Source of the DNA: Deltaproteobacteria bacterium
GTDB lineage: Bacteria; Desulfobacterota; Desulfobacteria; Desulfobacterales; JAFDCJ01
Assembly: GCA_024277475.1 (NCBI GenBank)
Contig: JAJRVC010000730.1
Location: 1 to 39,027 of the forward strand
Length of the DNA: 39,027 nt
Direction of reading: 5' to 3'
A program made the position numbers and the translations under genes. Positions 33,835-39,027 of the stretch are shown here, one piece after another; position 1 is the stretch's first letter, and every line of letters starts with the position of its first letter. Below the pieces are notes generated by a model that worked only from the letters and a program-made list of their open reading frames with translations, was not told where the DNA came from and searched no databases.

Positions 33835-33996
33835 TATAAAATTTTTTTTGCATTATTTTTTCAATTTGTTGGTATACGCTGGCAGAACAGCTACTAGCAA
33901 AGTCGGCTGAGGCAAACAAGATGCTTGCCAATGGTTAGTCGGTCAAGTGGGCATCAAAACCAATAGGTCCGATAAAACAGAGATTAAAAAAAAATT

Positions 33997-34032
33997 AAAA
34001 AATCAGCGATCCCCAGCAGAGCGCTGATTTTT
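33997..34032. terminator. Strong terminator-like hairpin ahead of tatT
   Basis: AAAAATCAGCG (33998-34008) pairs with CGCTGATTTTT (34022-34032) around a 13-base loop, giving a symmetrical A/T-flanked stem able to stop transcription in either direction. It lies 26 bases before the TatT start, so a promoter would have to read through it or it acts as a leader attenuator. Confidence 0.7.
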
Positions 34033-34058
34033 CACCACCCCAGGTTGAAGGTAAACAA

Positions 34059-34937
34059 ATGCCGTGTATACAGTTCTGTAAACGGATCTTGCTGCTTTTT
34101 CTGCTCATCGCGCTGCTATCTGCCTGTGCAACCTCCAAAACAATGACGGTGGCGGCCACGGCATCGTTGCTTGAGGACGTCGCAAAGGCTTCCTACAAAC
34201 AATCCGACCTGATACTGATCCGTCGGGGCATGCCCTCCTATCTGATGCTAATCGACGGCATGGTCGAGGCCCTGCCCGACAATAAACGTTTGCTCATCAG
34301 CGCCGCCCAGCTCTATGCGTCTTATGCGTCGGCCTTTATCCAGGATGAAGATAAAGTATATGCCGTTGCTCTGTATGCCAGGGCCAAGGATTATGCCTTA
34401 AAAGCGCTGGAGCAAAATGGTTTTAAAAAGCCGGCAACAAAACCCTTTGATGATTTTGAGAGCAGCCTGTACGGTCTCGGGGGAAAAGATGTTCCTTACC
34501 TATTCTGGGCGGCTTCCTGTTGGGGAAGCTGGATCAGCCTGAACCAGGGTTCCATCGAGGCCATGGCGGAGCTTCCCCGGGTGGAATTGTTGATGAAAAG
34601 AGTTTTAGAACTTGACGAAGCTTTCTATTACGGGGGAGCCCATATTTTTATGGGCGTGTTGGATGCGTCCAAGCCCAGGGTTGCCGGAGGAGATTTAGAC
34701 CGGGCTCGCAGTCATTTTTTAAAAGCAATTGAACTGGGCGATGGAAAATTTTTGATGGCCCGGATCTATTATGCCGATTATTACGCTAAAAAAGCTTTTG
34801 ACAGGGAGCTTTTCATCTCAATCCTGGAAAAAGTTTTGGAAATCCCTGCGGATATTACCCCGGAATTGACGTTGCTCAATACCGTGGCGCACGCCAAAGC
34901 CAAAGAGATGTTAAACCAGGTTGACGATTATTTCTAA
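34059..34937 (+). CDS. TatT-type lipoprotein, TPR component of a TPAT TRAP transporter
   Basis: A 292-residue predicted lipoprotein: hydrophobic signal with lipobox LSAC near residues 20-24, then an alpha-helical TPR-like body. Family text includes ASLLEDVAKASYKQSD, RRGMPSYLMLIDGMVE, FWAASCWGSWISLNQ and YGGAHIFMGVL, typical of the TRAP T-component (Tp0956-like) family. In tetratricopeptide-repeat-associated TRAP transporters the T component binds the periplasmic receptor and may hold hydrophobic ligand. The genes for receptor and membrane subunits follow on the same strand, as in other TPAT loci. The start is chosen by the signal peptide and AAGG a few bases upstream. Confidence 0.88.
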   Translation: MPCIQFCKRILLLFLLIALLSACATSKTMTVAATASLLEDVAKASYKQSDLILIRRGMPSYLMLIDGMVEALPDNKRLLISAAQLYASYASAFIQDEDKVYAVALYARAKDYALKALEQNGFKKPATKPFDDFESSLYGLGGKDVPYLFWAASCWGSWISLNQGSIEAMAELPRVELLMKRVLELDEAFYYGGAHIFMGVLDASKPRVAGGDLDRARSHFLKAIELGDGKFLMARIYYADYYAKKAFDRELFISILEKVLEIPADITPELTLLNTVAHAKAKEMLNQVDDYF

Positions 34938-34946
34938 GGGTTGCGG

Positions 34947-35088
34947 AAACAAATAAATACACAAAGATTGCGCCGGATTTTGGGTCGTCTTCAAGGCGCG
35001 CCAATGGGAGCATATTGTCTATATGTGACTTTTGGCGCAACGCCGAAGTCGGGCCAAAAGAAAAGCAAGATTGTGAATTTATTTGTTT
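34947..35088. repeat. 142-bp imperfect palindrome between tatT and dctP
   Basis: AAACAAATAAAT (34947-34958) is inverted exactly at 35077-35088. The symmetry continues inward through TTTTGG, CTTC and CGCCAA blocks to a centre CATAT-TGTCT-ATATG at 35011-35025. Both arms share the same midpoint near 35018, so this is one long palindrome rather than chance pairs. It could form a large cruciform or RNA hairpin between two genes of one operon. Confidence 0.7.
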
Positions 35089-35116
35089 TAGAAGCCCGAC
35101 ATCAGGAGAAATGCAG

Positions 35117-36139
35117 ATGAGCCGTCCGAATTTGATCAAAGCGATTGGAGTGAGTTTTCTGATGGTATGCCTTCTTGCGGCACCCCTCAGCGCTGTGGCG
35201 AAAACTGTTACGATAAAAATTGCCACGCTGGCGCCGGAAGGAAGTGCCTGGATACGGACTTTCGATGATTTGAATGCAGCGGTAAAGAAAAAGACAAACA
35301 ATGGCGTTCGGTTCAAAATCTACCCCGGCGGGGTCCTGGGAGATGAAAAAGATATGCGTCGTAAGATGCACGTCGGACAAATTCAAGGGGCCGTTTTGAC
35401 CTCCGCCGGCCTCTCGGGCATATTCAGTGAGATGGATGTGTTCCAAATTCCCTTTCTTTTTGAGAGTTACGATGAGGTAGATTACGTCGTAGAGAAAATG
35501 GACGCCTTTTTTAAAAAGGGTTTTGCAGACAAAGGATACATATTGCTGGGATGGTCCGAAGGTGGTTTTATTCGCTTGATGTCAACCGCCCCGATGGCCT
35601 CCATAGATGATTTAAGAAAAGCAAAGGTCTGGACCTGGGAGGATGCGCCCATGGCCAAAGCAATCTTCGATGCGGCCAAGATATCGGCGATTCCTCTTTC
35701 CTTGCCCGATGTCCTGGTGGGTCTCCAAACCGGACTGGTGGATGTGGTCTATGCGCCGCCATCCGGCGCTATTTCTCTTCAGTGGTTCACCAAGATAAAA
35801 TATATGACCGATCTGCCGCTAATGTATTTGATCGTCGGTGTCGTCGTAAAAGAAAATGTGTTCAAAAAGCTCTCCCCGGCAGAGCAGCAAACGCTTTTGG
35901 AGTTATTTCCAAAATATATGGCGGAATTAAAACTTGTAATCCGCAAGGAGAATCAAGAAGCGATAAAGGTAATGAAAAAGCATGGCGTCAAGCTCGTCGA
36001 ACCATCCAAGGATCAGATCAAGGAATTCAAACAGGTAGCCGCAGATGCCATGGAGCATCAGACAGGAGAAAGCTTCTCCCAAAAGGTAAGGGATGAAGTG
36101 ATCGCATATTTAAAGGCTTTTCGAGAATCTAAAAATTGA
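35117..36139 (+). CDS. dctP: TRAP transporter solute-binding protein (DctP/TatP type)
   Basis: Periplasmic receptor of 340 residues that captures a carboxylate or other organic ligand and delivers it to the membrane subunits. A signal peptide at 1-28 ends near SAVA. The mature protein has TIKIATLAPEGSAWIRTFDD, the GGVLGDEKDMRRKMHVGQIQ block, DVFQIPFLFES, DLRKAKVWTWEDAPMAKAI and LPDVLVGLQTGLVDVVYAPP, all typical. I start at 35117 (MSRPNL): AGGAG at 35104-35108 gives 8-base spacing, while longer versions would begin inside the palindrome. The arginine in the ligand pocket of classical DctP is replaced by WTWE context, as in the TPAT group. Next is dctQ after 298 bases. Confidence 0.9.
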   Translation: MSRPNLIKAIGVSFLMVCLLAAPLSAVAKTVTIKIATLAPEGSAWIRTFDDLNAAVKKKTNNGVRFKIYPGGVLGDEKDMRRKMHVGQIQGAVLTSAGLSGIFSEMDVFQIPFLFESYDEVDYVVEKMDAFFKKGFADKGYILLGWSEGGFIRLMSTAPMASIDDLRKAKVWTWEDAPMAKAIFDAAKISAIPLSLPDVLVGLQTGLVDVVYAPPSGAISLQWFTKIKYMTDLPLMYLIVGVVVKENVFKKLSPAEQQTLLELFPKYMAELKLVIRKENQEAIKVMKKHGVKLVEPSKDQIKEFKQVAADAMEHQTGESFSQKVRDEVIAYLKAFRESKN

Positions 36140-36437
36140 CAATAAAAAATTAGGGGTTGGTTATAGTTTGATGTGGCCGCAAAAAGGCACAAAAAACACA
36201 AAAATAAAATTATACAATTAATAATTTCAGCAGGTTGCGAGATCGAAATTCAAAAATTTTGACTGTTTACGGAAAAAAGTTTTGCCATAAATGCAAAGAA
36301 ATAACTAATAAGAATTTAACCAGGATGAGTCGAAATTATTATTTGCGGATGTTTCTTCTCTCCGCCTTTTTTTTATCCTTAACTCTGAACGTTGAACCCT
36401 GAACCCGTGAACGGTTATTAAGGGCCTAAGGTAAGCC
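36140..36437. other. 298-base gap inside the TRAP gene group
   Basis: No gene. It carries a degenerate GGCACAAAAAACACAAA repeat near 36185 and the exact 16-base repeat AACGTTGAACCCTGAA at 36388-36403 (also at 33412). The gap is unusually long for a single operon and could hold a separate promoter for dctQM; none was convincing. Confidence 0.5.
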
Positions 36438-36953
36438 ATGATTATCTGGGATCGATTAGATGAAAAGATCAGTCGAGTGGAACAGATCCTTATAACGATT
36501 CTGTTGACAATGATGATCCTGATGGCTTTTTCCCAGATTGTACTCAGAAATTTTTTCGATACCGGAATCTCTTGGGGCGATTCGCTGGTCAGGTACCTGG
36601 TGGTCTGGGTAGGCTTTATCGGTGCTGCCATTGCCACCAAAGAAGGCAAACACCTCAATATCGATGTTGTCTCACGCTGGCTCACCAGATCGGGAAGCAA
36701 CTACATTCGCCTTGTTTCTCACTTTTTTTCTACTGCTGTTTGTGGCCTTTTGACATTGGCCGCCATTAAATTCATTCGTTTTGAAGCCCAGATGGGCGGC
36801 ACCGCCTTTTTCAAACTTCCTGTTTGGGTACCAGAAATCATTATTCCTGTGACGTTTGGCTTAATGACCCTGAGGTATGCAGTTCGATTTTTAGGTGAAT
36901 TTGCGAGAATTCGAAGGCATGATTTTAAACAGGAATCCAAAGAAAAGAAATGA
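36438..36953 (+). CDS. dctQ: TRAP transporter small membrane subunit (DctQ)
   Basis: A 171-residue integral membrane protein with four predicted helices, the first in VEQILITILLTMMILMAFSQ and others near FFSTAVCGLLTLAAIKF and PEIIIPVTFGLMTLRY. The conserved DctQ block RYLVVWVGFIGAAIATKEGK with HLNIDV follows. It acts with DctM to form the sodium-driven transporter that accepts ligand from the DctP receptor. An AAGG leader lies before the ATG. Its stop overlaps the dctM ATG by 4 bases (ATGA). Confidence 0.9.
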   Translation: MIIWDRLDEKISRVEQILITILLTMMILMAFSQIVLRNFFDTGISWGDSLVRYLVVWVGFIGAAIATKEGKHLNIDVVSRWLTRSGSNYIRLVSHFFSTAVCGLLTLAAIKFIRFEAQMGGTAFFKLPVWVPEIIIPVTFGLMTLRYAVRFLGEFARIRRHDFKQESKEKK

Positions 36954-38212
36954 CCCTTCTGCTGATCATCCTCCTTGCTGTCGCCTTTTTGCTGATCGGA
37001 ATCCCCATCTTTGTGGTCATAAGCGGATTGACCCTTTACCTGTTTTTTTCCAGTCAGATTGACATATCCGCCATCATCATCGAAATGCACCGCATGGCCA
37101 CAACCCCGGTGCTGGTGGCCATACCACTTTTTACGTTTGCAGGGTATCTGCTCTCGGAAAGCGGGGCACCAAAGCGACTCATCCGGCTGTCGAATGCGCT
37201 CCTGGGCTGGCTGCCTGGAGGACTGTCTGTCATCGCTCTGGTGACCTGTGCCGTTTTTACCGCTCTGACAGGTGCCACCGGACTGACCATCATCGCCCTG
37301 GGGGGAATCCTGATGCCGGCTATGATGCGGGGGCGGTATTCGGAAAATTTTTCCATGGGCTTGCTGACCACTTCGGGTACCCTCGGCCTTCTCTTTCCCC
37401 CGAGCCTGCCGCTGATCATTTACGCCATCGTCGCCAAGGTCAGAATCGACCACCTCTTTATTGCCGGTATTTTACCCGGAATATTGCTGATTGTGCTGCT
37501 CTCAGCGTTCAGTATGTACCGATCCGTTCGTACCGATGTCCCCAAAACAAAATTTAAATTCAATGAAGTCGGCATTGCCATAAGGGAAAGCCTGTGGGAA
37601 CTTCCGTTGCCGGTTGTCGTTTTGGGCGGTATTTACAGCGGCTACTTTGCCGTCAGTGAAGCCGCCGCCATCACGGCGGTTTATGTGCTTTTGGCGGAGG
37701 TGGTTATCTATCGGGATATTCGATTGAGGCAGCTGCCTGAAATCATGAAAAAAAGCATGGTTCTGGTCGGGGTGATACTGATCATACTGGGTGCCGCCAT
37801 GGGTCTGACCAATTATCTGATTGATGCGGAAATCCCCATGCAGCTGCTGGATTTTTTCAAGGCCCACATCGAAAACCCTATTCTTTTCCTGGTGGTTCTT
37901 AATATTTTTCTTTTGGCCATCGGATGTACCATGGGAATATTTTCTGCCCTGGTAGTGGTGGTCCCCCTTTTCACACCCCTTGCCGCGGCTTACGGAATCG
38001 ATCCGATTCATCTCGGCATTATCTTTCTTGCCAATCTGGAAATTGGTGCTTCGATCCCACCACTTGGCATCAATCTGTTTATCGCAAGCATGCGTTTTGA
38101 CAAGCCGGTGTTGCAGCTTTACGTCGCATCACTGCCGTTCATCGCTATTTTGCTGCTGGCGCTGGCCATCATCACCTATCTGCCGTGGTTGAGTCTGGTG
38201 CTGATAGGCTGA
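36950..38212 (+). CDS. dctM: TRAP transporter large membrane subunit (DctM)
   Basis: A 420-residue protein with about 12 hydrophobic helices and the DctM family motifs: IPIFVVISGLTLYLFF, a VAIPLFTFAGYLL core, GCTMGIFSALVVVVPLFTPL and the LEIGASIPPLGINLFIASM segment. It forms the transport channel, driven by sodium in the studied members. Translation is coupled to dctQ by the ATGA overlap. The length is normal for the family, and there are no frameshifts, so the transporter set TatT-DctP-DctQ-DctM looks complete. This could replace the uptake system lost at 20635, but nothing in the sequence links the two substrates. Confidence 0.93.
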   Translation: MTLLLIILLAVAFLLIGIPIFVVISGLTLYLFFSSQIDISAIIIEMHRMATTPVLVAIPLFTFAGYLLSESGAPKRLIRLSNALLGWLPGGLSVIALVTCAVFTALTGATGLTIIALGGILMPAMMRGRYSENFSMGLLTTSGTLGLLFPPSLPLIIYAIVAKVRIDHLFIAGILPGILLIVLLSAFSMYRSVRTDVPKTKFKFNEVGIAIRESLWELPLPVVVLGGIYSGYFAVSEAAAITAVYVLLAEVVIYRDIRLRQLPEIMKKSMVLVGVILIILGAAMGLTNYLIDAEIPMQLLDFFKAHIENPILFLVVLNIFLLAIGCTMGIFSALVVVVPLFTPLAAAYGIDPIHLGIIFLANLEIGASIPPLGINLFIASMRFDKPVLQLYVASLPFIAILLLALAIITYLPWLSLVLIG

Positions 38213-38423
38213 TCGGAACCCGAACAAGCCGGTCGCGGCGCAGCCGTGATCCCGCTGCCTGGGTTGTAGCGAAACGTAAATCCCGATTTATCGGGGAATT
38301 GAATATTGTTGAAGATTTGTGGATCGCTTCGTGCTCTGTCTTTTCTATTTAAATCGATAAAACTGCATAAATATTCAATCTGGCCATGGCACAAATCATG
38401 TGCAAATATGCTGAGAGGCTTTC

Positions 38424-38657
38424 ATGTCAAACTTATTCTGGTGGCTACGGCAAATCGTTTTGATTGCAGTCAGCGCCTTTTTTTTATATTTTGGAATCCA
38501 TCTGCTCATTTCGGCTTATGAACTTAAAGATCCTTTCTCGTTTTTGATGACATTTTTTGCCTCGAATTTTATGATCCTCATCAGCGGCACCCTTATTATC
38601 GGTTTTGCCTACCGCATGATCACGACTTACAGACAGACAAACAATTCCGATACCTGA
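38424..38657 (+). CDS. Small membrane protein of unknown function
   Basis: A 77-residue protein with two predicted transmembrane helices (about IVLIAVSAFFLYFGIHLLI and FFASNFMILISGTLIIGFAY) joined by a short polar loop, and a hydrophilic C-terminus. I recognise no family. A GAGAGG ribosome binding site stands 6 bases before the ATG. It begins 211 bases after dctM, too far for obvious coupling, but it is on the same strand and could be part of the transcript. Small two-helix proteins sometimes assist transporters; this is only a possibility. Confidence 0.6.
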   Translation: MSNLFWWLRQIVLIAVSAFFLYFGIHLLISAYELKDPFSFLMTFFASNFMILISGTLIIGFAYRMITTYRQTNNSDT

Positions 38658-38694
38658 CGTTATAATACTTCTATAGGACCTCAGGGGCTTTTAC

Positions 38695-38712
38695 CTGACA
38701 ACATGTTGTCAG
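38695..38712. promoter_or_regulatory. Perfect 18-bp palindrome, operator-like
   Basis: CTGACAACATGTTGTCAG reads identically on both strands. It has no loop and no T-tract, so it is unlike a terminator and resembles the operator of a dimeric repressor. A strong ribosome binding site follows 30 bases later. Confidence 0.6.
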
Positions 38713-38742
38713 AAATTGAAAGGCTATAGTTGTTTTTGTGCG

Positions 38743-38828
38743 GGAGGAATTAAAAAATGAACATTATATTGGAAACTGCAATTCCCCGCGTGCTTTTTTC
38801 TCAAGGGGCAACAGGCTGTCATAAATAA
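38743..38828 (+). other. Orphan ribosome binding site and truncated start of a gene
   Basis: GGAGGA (38743-38748) stands 8 bases before ATG at 38757, followed by only 23 codons (MNIILETAIPRVLFSQGATG, then CHK) before a stop. The reading overlaps the antisense 3' end of the partial gene at 38764. The combination of operator-like palindrome, strong ribosome binding site and immediate loss of coding suggests a gene cut off by a rearrangement. It may equally be a short leader peptide. Confidence 0.3.
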
Positions 38829-39027
38829 ATTCGTGCAGCGAAACGGCAACCCCCGTTTTCCTACCCAGCCGAACCACTGCTCCATTCCAGGCCTCAATTT
38901 CAGATGGGCGACCTTCGGCAATGTCCCGCTGCATCGAGGTCGTGCCATTGGGCGGCAGGGTATCCATAAAATCCAGTGTTGTTGAAACAATGTTTTCCGG
39001 CAGGTGGATTTGATTGGCCTGAGCAAC
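38764..39027 (-). CDS. Ketopantoate reductase-like protein, C-terminal part (gene continues beyond window)
   Basis: The minus-strand frame is open from the window end and gives 87 residues ending at 38764. It includes LPPNGTTSMQRDIAEGRPSE and IEAWNGAVVRLGRKTGV, then LHEFIYDSLLPLEKKARG. These are typical of the C-terminal domain of the ApbA/PanE (2-dehydropantoate 2-reductase) family: TSMxxDI, the E-x2-x-NG block and the final LLPxExxARG. The NADPH-binding half lies outside. Members act in pantothenate synthesis or on other alpha-keto acids; the substrate of this one is undetermined. The gene converges on the small membrane protein gene. Confidence 0.78.
   Translation of the reverse strand, partial: VAQANQIHLPENIVSTTLDFMDTLPPNGTTSMQRDIAEGRPSEIEAWNGAVVRLGRKTGVAVSLHEFIYDSLLPLEKKARGELQFPI

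Larger units (their letters stand above)
33330..34058. other. 729-base intergenic region between divergent genes
   Basis: No gene was recognised. It contains the inverted-repeat element 33723-33834, a terminator-like hairpin at 33997-34032, and the 16-base string AACGTTGAACCCTGAA (33412-33427) repeated exactly at 36388-36403. Promoters for bactofilin and tatT are presumably here but none was convincing. Confidence 0.6.

Noticed and set aside
33840..33990. Possible riboswitch-like structure before tatT
   Set aside because: Compared by eye with the GEMM and cobalamin consensus; no conserved core was found, so nothing beyond the terminator hairpin is claimed.
36719..37453. 244-codon minus-strand reading opposite dctQ/dctM
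   Set aside because: Composition is odd (rich in Q, D, G, H) and it is antisense to well-supported transporter genes.
1..39027. CRISPR arrays and tRNA genes
   Set aside because: No regularly spaced direct repeats of 25-40 bases and no tRNA-like cloverleaf or CCA-ended sequence were noticed in the intergenic regions.

Overview
The window looks like a chromosomal segment of a sulfate-reducing deltaproteobacterium, probably of the Desulfobacterales or a close relative. The evidence is two subunits of the Qmo complex (qmoB partial, qmoC), a complete dissimilatory-type sulfate adenylyltransferase (sat), and a setting of TRAP transporters, DUF362 and ferredoxin-type proteins. No rRNA, tRNA, CRISPR array or complete insertion sequence was seen.

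Layout. 1-3.75 kb: the 3' part of the qmo operon (electron transfer between the menaquinone pool and APS reductase), closed by a terminator. 3.8-8.1 kb: a truncated LuxR/MalT-type ATPase relic, a large MscS-family channel and a PAS-PP2C (RsbU-like) phosphatase. 8.2-11.5 kb, minus strand: a 1043-residue sigma54-dependent activator with winged-helix, TPR, GAF, AAA+ and Fis-type domains. Divergent from it, 11.7-20.6 kb, is a nine-gene catabolic operon behind a sigma54 promoter with exact GG-N10-GC spacing: SCP2 protein, acyl-CoA dehydrogenase, a tandem pair of DUF2148 Fe-S proteins, PaaK-like CoA ligase, SCP2-type thiolase, nitroreductase, SDR and a second acyl-CoA dehydrogenase. It appears to activate an organic acid as a CoA thioester and oxidise it; the substrate is unknown.

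20.6-23.0 kb is a gene graveyard. A TRAP solute-binding protein, translationally coupled to the operon, breaks off after about 120 residues and runs into a frameshifted arylsulfatase remnant. Next come a decayed second copy of the sat 3' end, an apparently intact MazF-type toxin/RHH antitoxin pair and a possible transposase tail. The intact sat gene follows on the minus strand (23.0-24.3 kb), then a stand-alone fabH with its own promoter.

26-29 kb encodes an unusual protein: zinc ribbon, degenerate kinase domain, membrane helix, trypsin-like protease with an intact His-Asp-Ser triad, then TPR-like repeats. 29.1-33.3 kb (minus) holds a DUF362 protein, a QueG-like ferredoxin protein and a bactofilin/methyltransferase-like/hydrolase cluster. 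34-38.2 kb encodes a TPAT-type TRAP transporter (TatT lipoprotein, DctP, DctQ, DctM), with a long imperfect palindrome between the first two genes. The window ends in a partial ketopantoate-reductase-like gene, next to a perfect 18-bp palindrome and an orphan ribosome binding site.

All identifications are by reading motifs, without database searches. The broken genes and repeats suggest recombination around 20.6-23 kb.
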